This document shows, one piece after another, positions 38,616 through 48,502 of a stretch of DNA of 64,000 nt (position 1 is the first letter of the stretch; each line of letters starts with the position of its first letter). Source of the stretch: Zobellia amurskyensis (GTDB lineage: Bacteria > Bacteroidota > Bacteroidia > Flavobacteriales > Flavobacteriaceae); the NCBI RefSeq assembly GCF_009725985.1, contig NZ_RCNR01000024.1, positions 1 to 64,000 on the forward strand, written 5' to 3'. The notes beneath the pieces were generated by a model. It had not been told where the DNA came from, did not search any database, and saw only the letters and a list, made by a program, of their open reading frames with translations. The translations under genes and the position numbers were made by a program.

Positions 38616-39134
38616 TTGAAAAAGAACGCATACATAGTTTTCAGTCTAATTTTAGCCCTTACACTCAATGGTTGCGGTGTTTATAATTTTACTGGAGGAA
38701 ATGTAGGTACGGCCACCACTTTTACCATACCCACATTTCAAAATTATGCCACACAGAACCCTGGTTCTACTTTTGAACCTGGTTTGGAAAGAGATTTTAC
38801 CTTGGCGCTTCAAGACCGTATTTTAAACCAGACAAGCCTTGACCTGACTTCCTCTAATGGAGATTTGCTGTACGAAGGCGAAATAGTTGAGTTCCGAATA
38901 TCCCCAATGAGTGCAACGGCACAACAAACTGCTGCACAAAACCGGTTGTCCATGGCCGTAAAAGTGCGCTTCTACAATAAGACTAAAGAAGATGCCGATT
39001 TTGACCAACGCTTTTCATTTTTCTATGATTATCCAGCAAACTCACAACTTTCATCTGTAAAGACCGAAGCATTAGAAGTAATCTTTGAGCGAATAACTCA
39101 AGATATATTCAATGCATCTTTGGCAGACTGGTAA
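38616..39134 (+). CDS. lptE: LPS assembly lipoprotein LptE
   Basis: Outer membrane lipoprotein that plugs LptD for lipopolysaccharide insertion. 172 residues; lipobox cysteine C20 in LTLNGC, followed by GVYNFTG, typical of Bacteroidota LptE. An in-frame TAG at 38601 leaves TTG at 38616 as the only sensible start codon, which places MKKNAYIVFSL at the front of a normal signal peptide. The gene sits 53 bases after the sigma-54 activator and before the secG pair. Confidence 0.85.
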   Translation: MKKNAYIVFSLILALTLNGCGVYNFTGGNVGTATTFTIPTFQNYATQNPGSTFEPGLERDFTLALQDRILNQTSLDLTSSNGDLLYEGEIVEFRISPMSATAQQTAAQNRLSMAVKVRFYNKTKEDADFDQRFSFFYDYPANSQLSSVKTEALEVIFERITQDIFNASLADW

Positions 39135-39196
39135 TTAATAATTGAATTATAAAAGCAACCCTTAAGAACCAATATACCTATTAGTAACCCTGCAGA

Positions 39197-40117
39197 ATGA
39201 ACGTACAAGATTTTACATACCTATTACAGCACCCAGACAAAGTGGTTTCCCCACTTCAGACCAAACAACTGGAAGATGTGCTAGAAGAGTATCCGTACTT
39301 TCAAGCAGCACGTGCATTACAATTAAAGGGACTAAAAAACTTAAATAGTTTTAAATACAATAACGCATTAAAAGTTACGGCAGCTTATACTACTGACCGC
39401 GATGTGCTTTTTGATTTTATTACTTCGGATGAATTTTTACAGAATACCATTGCCGATAAAATTTCTGGCAAAACAATAACTTTAGTTGACACTGAAATTA
39501 TTTCGGAAGAAGTAGCGTCCACTACAAATAGTGACAACTCAATTGAAATCCCCATTCCCCTAACCACTGCCGATGCGGATAAACTTCTAGACCCACAACT
39601 CTTCAGGTCTAAAGACCCTAAGATTGATGAAGAAATTGCGGCAGCAAAAAAGAAAGCCTCCGAAAAGCTGGAATTGGGAGAACCCCTACCCTTTACCAAA
39701 CGGGAAAAATATTCGTTTGCAGAATGGCTGCAACTCACCACATTTAAATCCGTTAAGAGAGATAGTGAGGATACACCCACGGAAAAAGCTGTTGAAGAAG
39801 AACCTGAAGCAATTGAATTTCCTTTAGAAGAGGAAATCCTAAAAAGAAAAAAGTTTGATCTGATTGACAAATTTATTGCGGACAACCCAAAAATAAAACC
39901 AAATAAAGACGTTCAGAAGGTCGCGATTGAAAGTTCCGTCACCCTTGACAAAAAGGAGCTGATGACCGAAACGCTGGCAAAGGTTTACCTAGAGCAAAAA
40001 AAGTATAAAAAAGCCATTCAATCTTATAAAATTTTAAGTTTGAAATATCCGGAAAAAAGTGGTTTCTTTGCAGACCGAATTAAAGCGGTAGAAAAATTAC
40101 AACAAGAAAATAAGTAA
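39197..40117 (+). CDS. conserved TPR-like protein upstream of secG
   Basis: A 306-residue protein conserved at this position in flavobacteria. The N-terminus (FTYLLQHPDKVVSP, LEDVLEEYPYFQAARALQLKGLKN) and the C-terminus (TETLAKVYLEQKKYKKAIQSYKILSLKYPEKS) look like single TPR-type helical hairpins; the middle is charged and probably disordered. No signal peptide. It ends 6 bases before secG. Function is unknown. Confidence 0.8.
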   Translation: MNVQDFTYLLQHPDKVVSPLQTKQLEDVLEEYPYFQAARALQLKGLKNLNSFKYNNALKVTAAYTTDRDVLFDFITSDEFLQNTIADKISGKTITLVDTEIISEEVASTTNSDNSIEIPIPLTTADADKLLDPQLFRSKDPKIDEEIAAAKKKASEKLELGEPLPFTKREKYSFAEWLQLTTFKSVKRDSEDTPTEKAVEEEPEAIEFPLEEEILKRKKFDLIDKFIADNPKIKPNKDVQKVAIESSVTLDKKELMTETLAKVYLEQKKYKKAIQSYKILSLKYPEKSGFFADRIKAVEKLQQENK

Positions 40118-40123
40118 GGCATT

Positions 40124-40486
40124 ATGAGTACGTTCACCATTTTTTTAATCCTTATTATTATAGTTTGCTTTTTGCTAATATTGGTCATTATGGTCCAAAA
40201 CCCTAAGGGTGGCGGGTTGTCATCATCTTTTGGCGGAGGCGGTAGCCAAATTGTTGGCGGTGTAAAAAAGACTGGAGATTTCTTGGACAAAAGTACTTGG
40301 ACGTTGTCCATATTACTAGTTGTTCTTATATTGGCTTCTAACGTTGCCCTTAAAGGAAACTTTAGCGACACAGATTCTAAACTGTTAAACGGAGATGGTA
40401 TTGAGACCGTTGTACCGGAAACAGTTCCAGAGGCATTGCCGGAACAGGCACCTGCCCCAGCGACTAGTCCTTCGGACAGTCTATAA
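40124..40486 (+). CDS. secG: preprotein translocase subunit SecG
   Basis: Accessory subunit of the SecYEG channel, 120 residues. Two TM helices (about 3-22 and 56-75) flank the characteristic glycine/serine-rich loop NPKGGGLSSSFGGGG. A Pro/Glu-rich tail follows the second helix, longer than in E. coli but usual in Bacteroidota. It ends the operon that starts at miaB, with a terminator just after. Confidence 0.95.
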   Translation: MSTFTIFLILIIIVCFLLILVIMVQNPKGGGLSSSFGGGGSQIVGGVKKTGDFLDKSTWTLSILLVVLILASNVALKGNFSDTDSKLLNGDGIETVVPETVPEALPEQAPAPATSPSDSL

Positions 40487-40507
40487 AAATCACAAAAAAT
40501 ACATATC

Positions 40508-40539
40508 AAAATGCCAGCTTAGTGACAAGCTGGCATTTT
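40508..40539 (+). terminator. terminator after secG
   Basis: A perfect 13-base inverted repeat (AAAATGCCAGCTT / AAGCTGGCATTTT) with a 6-base loop and a T-rich 3' side, 21 bases after the secG stop. It separates the miaB-secG transcript from groESL. Confidence 0.88.
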
Positions 40540-40630
40540 TGGTTTAACAATGTGTCAGTTTTTAAGCAATGGCATAATTTCTGCCCATTAGGATTCGAGA
40601 ATATAATTTTTCAAACTAAAAACTAAAAAT

Positions 40631-40909
40631 ATGGCAAAAGTGAACATTAAACCATTAGCGGATAGGGTTCTTATTGAACCTATGGCTGCTGAGACTAAAA
40701 CAGCATCAGGTCTTTACATTCCAGATACTGCTAAAGAAAAACCTCAACAAGGTAAAATCGTTGCAGTTGGACCCGGCACCAAAGATGAAAAAGTGACAGT
40801 TAAAGTTGGTGACACTGTTTTATATGGTAAATACGCAGGCACCGAGCTTAAGCTAGAAGGTGTTGATTATTTAATGATGCGTGAAAGTGACGTTTTAGCT
40901 ATTATATAA
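40631..40909 (+). CDS. groES: co-chaperonin GroES
   Basis: 10-kDa chaperonin lid, 92 residues, typical length. [17 protein letters not shown] at the N-terminus, the mobile loop with [18 protein letters not shown] (about 20-37) and the C-terminal [14 protein letters not shown] are clear. It is followed by groEL after 104 bases. I do not see a CIRCE element or a strict TAnnTTTG promoter upstream; heat control is not visible. Confidence 0.97.
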   Translation: MAKVNIKPLADRVLIEPMAAETKTASGLYIPDTAKEKPQQGKIVAVGPGTKDEKVTVKVGDTVLYGKYAGTELKLEGVDYLMMRESDVLAII

Positions 40910-40965
40910 TTTCTTTGACATTCTTATCATATATAGGAATGCCTTAAAAAGAAGTGCGAAGTTAA

Positions 40966-42645
<1,680 letters not shown>

Positions 42646-42704
42646 TGGCGAGGCGCCACAGCCAATTATTGATTAATTGGTTGCGCTATCAATATTATAA
42701 TACT

Positions 42705-42733
42705 AAACCGCTCTTGAGATTCAAGAGCGGTTT
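42705..42733 (+). terminator. terminator of groESL
   Basis: A perfect 13-base inverted repeat (AAACCGCTCTTGA / TCAAGAGCGGTTT) with a 3-base loop, followed by more T residues, 59 bases after the groEL stop. Confidence 0.9.
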
Positions 42734-42757
42734 TTTTATTCCCTATTGCAAACAAAA

Positions 42758-42784
42758 AAACCATCCTTTTTTAAGGGATGGTTT
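42758..42784 (-). terminator. minus-strand terminator of the small basic gene
   Basis: On the minus strand AAACCATCC pairs with GGATGGTTT around a 9-base A-rich loop, followed by a run of T residues. It lies 41 bases beyond the stop of the 32-codon gene at 42825-42923, which supports that gene being transcribed. Confidence 0.8.
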
Positions 42785-42824
42785 TCCTGTCCGATGTCCA
42801 AACCCTACCGGGTTTATCAACTAA

Positions 42825-42923
42825 CTACTTCTTTCTAGGAGCAGCTTTCGGAGCAGCCTTTTTACCAGCTTTCGCTGCTAACGGCTTAGCAGATGATTTA
42901 CCTGCATTTTTTGCTTGTGCCAT
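42825..42923 (-). CDS. 32-residue Ala/Lys-rich basic protein
   Basis: A minus-strand frame from ATG (42923) to TAG (42825) encoding 32 residues, starting MAQAKNAGKSSAKPL and ending KKAAPKAAPRKK. About 10 of the residues are Lys or Arg and there are no acidic residues, so it should bind nucleic acid or another polyanion. Support for a real gene is the clean ATG-to-stop frame, the strong dedicated terminator behind it, and its position in a gap otherwise empty on this strand. The composition resembles the basic tail of TopA. I know no named family for it. Confidence 0.6.
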   Translation of the reverse strand: MAQAKNAGKSSAKPLAAKAGKKAAPKAAPRKK

Positions 42924-43068
42924 AATTTCGAGTATTAAATAAACTAATCTAAGGTATATCACTTTTTGATCCGTGATATTTTCTTTGGCAAAAAATTAAC
43001 TAAAATATTTTACCAATTTTCACCCCTCCAAAATCACCATTAACACCCTACCTAATAGCTCATTAAAT

Positions 43069-43425
43069 TTAATGATCAGCACCATCGTCCGAGTTATCCT
43101 CTCTGTATTTACAACAAGGGTGAACACTCTCATACGCCTCTTCCGTAGCTTTTAATTCCTTGGTATCGTGACCCACTGCAACAATGGCCGTTTTAATTTT
43201 CATTGGGTCGGTTTTACGCTCATCCATAATAACCGCTAATTGATGTGTTGGAATATCCCAAGAAGCATATTTCACACCTTTAACATTAAGTGCGGCCTCC
43301 TCTATTCGTTCTTTACACATGGCACATTTCCCATTAACATCAAAGGTCATTTTCTTATTCTTTTCCTGTGCAAAAGTTACGATGGTAAACAAAGTCATTG
43401 CAACTGATAAAATTGTAGTCTTCAT
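43069..43425 (-). CDS. exported HMA-domain metal-binding protein
   Basis: A 118-residue periplasmic protein: signal peptide to about residue 19 (TIVTFAQ), then a heavy-metal-associated ferredoxin-like domain with CxxC at 34-37 (GKCAMCKERIEEA), the usual Cu(I) site. The C-terminus adds HPCCKYRED (C104-C105) and an acidic, His-containing end, which are outside the HMA fold. It lies 19 bases after the TonB-dependent receptor gene, so the two should be cotranscribed. Copper or another soft metal is likely the ligand. Confidence 0.85.
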   Translation of the reverse strand: MKTTILSVAMTLFTIVTFAQEKNKKMTFDVNGKCAMCKERIEEAALNVKGVKYASWDIPTHQLAVIMDERKTDPMKIKTAIVAVGHDTKELKATEEAYESVHPCCKYREDNSDDGADH

Positions 43426-43444
43426 ATCTATTTCTTAATTGTTG

Positions 43445-45733
43445 TTATTGAATTTTAATTCTAAATCCTCCATAAAACATCCGCCCCATTATTGGCGCAT
43501 ATATAATAGTTGTATCAAAATTAGGACCAAACGGATTATCCGCTCCCAAAACAGGAATATCCTGTTGCACATTTGCCAAGTTCTCTCCTCCTACATATAC
43601 TTCAAACGCATTAGAGAACACTTTTGTTATCTGTGCGTTCATATGATTGTATGGCACCGAGTAGGCCGCCAATTGATAGGCAATAGGATTGGAACTTGTA
43701 TCGGGCAATCGTTTTTTGCCCAGACTGTGCAACGTATAATCAAACTTCCATTGAGAACCGTTTCCCTTTGGCTTAGTCCCATACCCTAAGTTAGCAAAAA
43801 ATAAATGCTGCGCCTGTAATGGCTTCTGCAGATTTCCACTATTATAATCTGTAGAAACGTCATAAAACTTATAAGCGGTACGCAAATCTAACCGAGGTAA
43901 AACCTCATAGTCTATCTCCACCTGAAAACTATTGGCCTTACTCTCTCCATCTAAATTATAAAATGACACTTCTGTTGGCGTTTCCCAATCAACCACCACT
44001 TTATTTTTAAAATCAGTGATATAATAATCCACGGTTACACTCCCCTTTCGGTTTAAAAAGTTGAAACCTTGCAAAAAGCTTACTCCGTAATTCCATGCAT
44101 CCTCAGCCTCCAATCCATAAACTTCCCCACCAGAATTCAAGATTTTTATTTCTCTGGATGAGGCAAATAGCTGTTGGTTCTCCGCAAAGATATTGGCTGC
44201 TCGTTTCCCCCTTCCAAACGAACCACGCAAACTACCTCTCTCCCAAGGCGTATAGCGTATATGAAATCTTGGTGTAATAAAGGTTCCTAACCTATTATGA
44301 TTGTCTACACGCAGGCCTGCGGTTAAACTTACCTTTTCCAAATTTTCATAACTGTACTCCATAAAAGCTCCAACGGACCTATCTTCACGAGAAGAGTCCA
44401 AATTATTTACCATCTCACTATACCCATCATAAGCAAAAGTAAGACCCGTTTTAAATTTGTTACGCGTATCACCAATAATGGAATTGAAAATCAGATTTGT
44501 ATAAATACTTTCATGGTTGATATCATACGTTTTAAATCCAAAATAAGAATCCTGCTTATGTAAACTATACGAGGTTTGAAAACCAAAACTTTGAAAAGGC
44601 AATTCAGGAAAAACATATCCCAGCTTCAATGAAGTATCAAAACGGCGTGTATCAATTTCACCGCCCCATACTTCGGCTTCACTCAGTATAGCATCTTTGG
44701 ATTCGTTAAGTGTTTTCCGGTTACTATCTACCCTATCCGAATCGGGATTAAAATCTAATTGCCCTACCTGCTTTTCATCGTTTAAAAATCGGACATTAAA
44801 AAAACTGACCCAACCTTTTTCCGCGTCTTGATACTGCCAACGGTTCATTACGTTAATTTGGTTGGCCAAGGGAGCATCTAGAAATCCGTCTCCGTTATCA
44901 TCCTCTTTCTGGGTTCTTTTATTTCCATGGATATAAACCCCAGTACTCCACTTATCCGTAAGTTTTTTATTAAAATGTGCATTTAGTTCATACCGTCCGT
45001 TTTCATTTCCATAGCCATTTACAAAAACAGTGTTATCCGTCAATGGCTTCACCAATTCTGTATTTATCTGACCTGAAATACTCTCATACCCGTTCACCAC
45101 ACTACCAGCACCCTTAGTTATCTGAATGCTTTCAATCCAAGTTCCGGGAGTAAAAGTTAGACCATATGCCTGTGAAGCACCACGAACCATAGGAATATTC
45201 TCTTGAGTAATCAATAAATACGGGCTTGTCAAGCCCAACATCTGAATCTGTTTTGTACCCGTTAACCCATCCGACAGATTCACATCTATGGCCGGATTGG
45301 TTTCAAAGCTTTCTGCCAAATTGCAACAGGCGGCTTTTAACAACTCGGCACTATTTACAGTAACCACGTTCTGCGGACTAAAATAAGCCTTCTCAATGGC
45401 ATCTCGCTCCTGTTGCACCACCACCTCATCTAGTTCATTGGATGCTTTCAACCCATGACGGATAGTCTTGGGCTCATTAACAAGTAATGTATCGGACTCA
45501 AAACCTACATAACTAATAATTAGGTGACTATACTCCTTTTTAAAAGGGATTGAGAATTTCCCATCTATATCCGTCACCACACCTATCTGGGAGTTCATCC
45601 AATATACATTGGCTCCGGCAAGGCCTAAAGCGCTGACATCGCCAGCCTCCACAACAACCCCTTTTACTTCTTCCTGAGAAAGAGTTATACAAGGTAGCAG
45701 TGCGGCAAACAGCACTAAAATTAATTTGTTCAT
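43445..45733 (-). CDS. TonB-dependent receptor, likely metal-related
   Basis: Outer membrane receptor of 762 residues. Signal peptide, then a CarboxypepD_reg-like domain (about 22-98: VKGVVVEAGDVSALGLAGANVYW, in two parts), a plug domain (about 115-230) and a 22-strand barrel to the end. The plug begins with KAACCNLAESFETNP, giving a vicinal Cys pair at 136-137 that is unusual for the plug. Between an HYC_CC_PP protein gene (172 bases upstream) and an HMA protein gene (19 bases downstream), uptake or sensing of a metal such as copper is inferred; no siderophore genes are nearby. Confidence 0.88.
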   Translation of the reverse strand: MNKLILVLFAALLPCITLSQEEVKGVVVEAGDVSALGLAGANVYWMNSQIGVVTDIDGKFSIPFKKEYSHLIISYVGFESDTLLVNEPKTIRHGLKASNELDEVVVQQERDAIEKAYFSPQNVVTVNSAELLKAACCNLAESFETNPAIDVNLSDGLTGTKQIQMLGLTSPYLLITQENIPMVRGASQAYGLTFTPGTWIESIQITKGAGSVVNGYESISGQINTELVKPLTDNTVFVNGYGNENGRYELNAHFNKKLTDKWSTGVYIHGNKRTQKEDDNGDGFLDAPLANQINVMNRWQYQDAEKGWVSFFNVRFLNDEKQVGQLDFNPDSDRVDSNRKTLNESKDAILSEAEVWGGEIDTRRFDTSLKLGYVFPELPFQSFGFQTSYSLHKQDSYFGFKTYDINHESIYTNLIFNSIIGDTRNKFKTGLTFAYDGYSEMVNNLDSSREDRSVGAFMEYSYENLEKVSLTAGLRVDNHNRLGTFITPRFHIRYTPWERGSLRGSFGRGKRAANIFAENQQLFASSREIKILNSGGEVYGLEAEDAWNYGVSFLQGFNFLNRKGSVTVDYYITDFKNKVVVDWETPTEVSFYNLDGESKANSFQVEIDYEVLPRLDLRTAYKFYDVSTDYNSGNLQKPLQAQHLFFANLGYGTKPKGNGSQWKFDYTLHSLGKKRLPDTSSNPIAYQLAAYSVPYNHMNAQITKVFSNAFEVYVGGENLANVQQDIPVLGADNPFGPNFDTTIIYAPIMGRMFYGGFRIKIQ

Positions 45734-45905
45734 TTATTTATGAATGTAATCTTTTATAAATCCACTTTTCATTTGCTAGTTTTCCTTAATTGAAAACCTA
45801 AATAAAAGCGGCTATTATTGCGTAGAAAAACAGGGGGACCACATGAATCTATTCGATTTTCATAAATCGAAACAAACTTCATAAGAACCCTAAAAACCAA
45901 AAAAA

Positions 45906-46319
45906 TCAGATTAAAAAAACGACATCAAGCAACTGTATGTTCTTGACAATTTGAGGAGGATTATAAAGTGTAAATTCAGGACTCCTTTGTTCAACCGGTT
46001 CCAGCAAACCAATAAATGAATATACATAACTAACCAAAAAGAACTCATGACTTAGATCAAAGTCATTAAATGCAGGTCTCACATCATTCTTACCCTTAAC
46101 GGCAATCACCTCGCTACTACAACAGGATTTTTCATTCACGGTAATTTCGAGCTTATCACCTAGAGAAATATCCGAACCACAATTTTGTGCTTCCACAAAG
46201 AAAGCCACATCTACCAAATGCCCCATACAATAGTGCTTCTCTACCTTCCAAGAAGTAGTAGTTGCCAAAAGCAGAATTGCCATGACAAGCGAAACCATTT
46301 TATGTATCACATTTTTCAT
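45906..46319 (-). CDS. HYC_CC_PP family exported protein
   Basis: A 137-residue protein with a signal sequence/N-terminal hydrophobic segment (8-22) and the features that name the family: HYCMGH at 29-34, vicinal CC at 66-67 (EKSCCSSE) and a PP pair near 120 (YNPPQ). C47 is also conserved-looking. The family is typical of Bacteroidota and often near TonB-dependent receptors and HMA proteins, as here. The exact function is unknown; the Cys/His content suggests metal binding. Confidence 0.8.
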   Translation of the reverse strand: MKNVIHKMVSLVMAILLLATTTSWKVEKHYCMGHLVDVAFFVEAQNCGSDISLGDKLEITVNEKSCCSSEVIAVKGKNDVRPAFNDFDLSHEFFLVSYVYSFIGLLEPVEQRSPEFTLYNPPQIVKNIQLLDVVFLI

Positions 46320-46690
46320 TAAGACAAAATTACATATTAATTCATCAAACAGCCAAGTCTATTATTCGCACCTTTTCAAAACGTAAAAAAACCGATTAAA
46401 TTGAGACTTTTTTCTTTTGATCCGACGCTGGTAATTTTATCTCCTAAACATGGCAAGGATCAAATGAGAGATTTAAGACTGACTAATCTTCTAATAACCG
46501 TATACAAACCAGCATAAGTTGAAATAAAAAACTTTACCAGCCCCCTATTTTATTGATAATCCAACATATTTATTTGCCCTTTTTTAACATTGAACATACT
46601 TATTTCCTAGTTTTTGAGTTATGCACATGACGGATTAAACTTACAGTACATCCGTTTTCTATCTAAATCTTAAAAATTAAAGTTCCTCAA
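46320..46690. other. 371-base intergenic region, divergent
   Basis: Separates the HYC_CC_PP gene (minus) from the lipoprotein gene (plus), so it should carry two promoters. On the minus strand TAATTTTG (46332-46325) fits TAnnTTTG with a TTG 21 bases upstream, but it would start transcription almost at the ATG. No clear element is seen for the plus-strand gene, and no small gene is evident. Confidence 0.4.
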
Positions 46691-47779
46691 ATGAAGAAAA
46701 AAGTAAGATCAGTCGTAAAATCAGGATTTGCAGTATTTGCATTAGCCTTTATGGTATCTAGCTGTAGTAGCGACGAAGGTTCTGTTTTCGATACTCCAAC
46801 AGACCCAGGACAAGAAAACCCAGAAGACCCTACAGTAGCTACATTAATAATTAATGGAACTGATGATTCCAATGATGTTTTGACTGCTGAAGCATCTGGC
46901 GAAGTAGGCACAACTGTACCAGGACGTATCATTTACACATCCACTACAAATCAAAAAAGATTATATATTACCCAAAACATATCCGGTGGTGGCGAAATGC
47001 CATTTAACAACTTTAACATTGAGGGCAAAGACCTTACAAAAGCACTTAAAGGTGATGGTTCAGTTGATTTAGATGGAGACACTCAGAAGGCTATTGATTT
47101 CACCTTTGACCTTCCTGTTCCAGATATTGATAATGGGGAAATCGTTTACCAATTTTGGACAACGACCGGAAAGGGAGATTTTAGAGACCCCACCAAAAGA
47201 AAAGCTTTAGGTGTCGGCGCCATTACAGTAACAGTTGGTGACGGAAAGAACGCTGATGCCGAAGTAAGGTCTTTCACTGACATAAAGTTATTTGCTCCTG
47301 ATGAAAACGGTACAACCGAAACATTTTTCTCCCTTCTAAACGGCTCAGCATACCGAATAGACAAAGGCCCTGAATTCAGAGCGTTTTGGGATTTCGGATA
47401 CTACTATGGTGCTTCTGGGGATTCAGCCAATGACAAGGCTTCTTTTGCCTCTACAGCAACATATAATGACGTATTTCCTTTTGACGTCAAAGGCCTTGAA
47501 GCCGAAAATACAGAAGAAAATGCGGCAACTGAAACCCTAAACCACACCTATTTTGATCTTTCTTCTACCACTACGGCAGAATTTGATGCGATTACCTCTG
47601 CTGATGATCTTAATTTCATAACTAAAACAACCTTTGAGTCAAGAACAAATCTTGAAGTTGGAGAAGTGATTGAGTTCGTAGACAACTATGACAAAAAAGG
47701 CCTTATTAAAATTACAGAAATCAAAGCCGGATACGGTATTAAGGATTACATCGTCTTTGACGTAAAAATACAACCATAA
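46691..47779 (+). CDS. predicted surface lipoprotein, unknown function
   Basis: A 362-residue lipoprotein with lipobox MVSSC (C25) followed by SSDEG, similar to the surface-export signal of Bacteroidota lipoproteins. After a Pro/Asp/Glu-rich linker (about 30-48) the protein appears beta-rich, with two parts: one around RIIYTSTTNQKRLYITQ and one around AYRIDKGPEFRAFWDFGYYY. I do not recognise a named domain. It is a single gene with its own terminator. Confidence 0.75.
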   Translation: MKKKVRSVVKSGFAVFALAFMVSSCSSDEGSVFDTPTDPGQENPEDPTVATLIINGTDDSNDVLTAEASGEVGTTVPGRIIYTSTTNQKRLYITQNISGGGEMPFNNFNIEGKDLTKALKGDGSVDLDGDTQKAIDFTFDLPVPDIDNGEIVYQFWTTTGKGDFRDPTKRKALGVGAITVTVGDGKNADAEVRSFTDIKLFAPDENGTTETFFSLLNGSAYRIDKGPEFRAFWDFGYYYGASGDSANDKASFASTATYNDVFPFDVKGLEAENTEENAATETLNHTYFDLSSTTTAEFDAITSADDLNFITKTTFESRTNLEVGEVIEFVDNYDKKGLIKITEIKAGYGIKDYIVFDVKIQP

Positions 47780-47797
47780 AATATTTTTCAATATTCA

Positions 47798-47829
47798 AAA
47801 GGGGTGTCGTTAATTCGGCATCCCTTTTT
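47798..47829 (+). terminator. terminator of the surface lipoprotein gene
   Basis: AAAGGGGTGTCG pairs over 12 positions (two G-U) with CGGCATCCCTTT around a 6-base loop, followed by a T-run, 18 bases after the stop. Confidence 0.85.
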
Positions 47830-47867
47830 TTGTTTCCAAAAGCTTATTTTTGCACAAAAAAATTAGC

Positions 47868-48326
47868 ATGTTCAACGAATTACGCACCCAAGCGACAGCC
47901 ATATTACATTCTACCGGAGCAACTGTAAACGAACGTCTTCAAGAGCTTTGTGACCTTCTTAAAGAAACCGTACCTCATTATGACTGGGTTGGATTCTATT
48001 TTAAAAACGGCAACAAAGAAGAACTAAAATTGGGGCCATACGCTGGCGCCCCAACAGACCACACGATAATACCTTTTGGAAAAGGAATTTGCGGACAAGT
48101 TGCCCTTTCCAACCAGAACTTTGTTGTTCCAGATGTAAAAGCTCAAGATAATTATATTGCCTGTAGCATAACCGTAAAAGCGGAAATCGTGATTCCACTC
48201 TTCATTAATGGAGAAAATATTGGCCAGATTGATATTGACTCAAATACACCAGACCCGTTTACTGATGAAGACGAGCGATTTTTAGAGTACATAAATTCAG
48301 AAGTTGCCAAAATTTACACCATATAA
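47868..48326 (+). CDS. GAF domain protein, free-Met-(R)-sulfoxide reductase-like
   Basis: A 152-residue single GAF domain related to fRMsr (YebR), which reduces free methionine-(R)-sulfoxide. Family motifs YDWVGFYF, FGKGICGQVA (C75) and NYIACSITVKAEIVIPL (C99) are present, so the two cysteines equivalent to the catalytic and one resolving position are kept. The third cysteine of the E. coli enzyme (in the PACRRIP-like segment) is replaced by PTDHTII. The ATG at 47868 fits the family start; an earlier TTG is less likely. A TATTTTTG -7 element lies at 47845-47852. Activity with fewer cysteines needs testing. Confidence 0.85.
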   Translation: MFNELRTQATAILHSTGATVNERLQELCDLLKETVPHYDWVGFYFKNGNKEELKLGPYAGAPTDHTIIPFGKGICGQVALSNQNFVVPDVKAQDNYIACSITVKAEIVIPLFINGENIGQIDIDSNTPDPFTDEDERFLEYINSEVAKIYTI

Positions 48327-48458
48327 CTTCATTCAAAAGGAGCTTTTTAATTATTTGAATGCCGTTTATCGATGCTGCCCCGTGTTATTTGACACGAATC
48401 GGTTTAAAACTTTAGCAGTTTTGTTGATAACCTCGGCCATTTTTTCTTTCAAAAAAAG

Positions 48459-48466
48459 TACTTTTG
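48459..48466 (+). promoter_or_regulatory. possible -7 element of purH
   Basis: TACTTTTG matches TAnnTTTG, 37 bases upstream of the purH ATG. No TTG is found at the -33 distance. Confidence 0.45.
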
Positions 48467-48502
48467 CATGTCTTTTTAACTTAGTAACAATATCCTATTA
48501 AA

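Noticed and set aside
40024-40509. 161-codon minus-strand frame over secG
   Set aside because: Shadow of secG and the TPR-like gene; the product has no plausible domain.
40540-40630. possible heat-shock control element upstream of groES
   Set aside because: No CIRCE-type inverted repeat and no strict TAnnTTTG match could be found by eye.
48304-48501. 65-codon plus-strand frame between the GAF gene and purH
   Set aside because: Overlaps the end of the GAF gene and the purH promoter; the product resembles no family.
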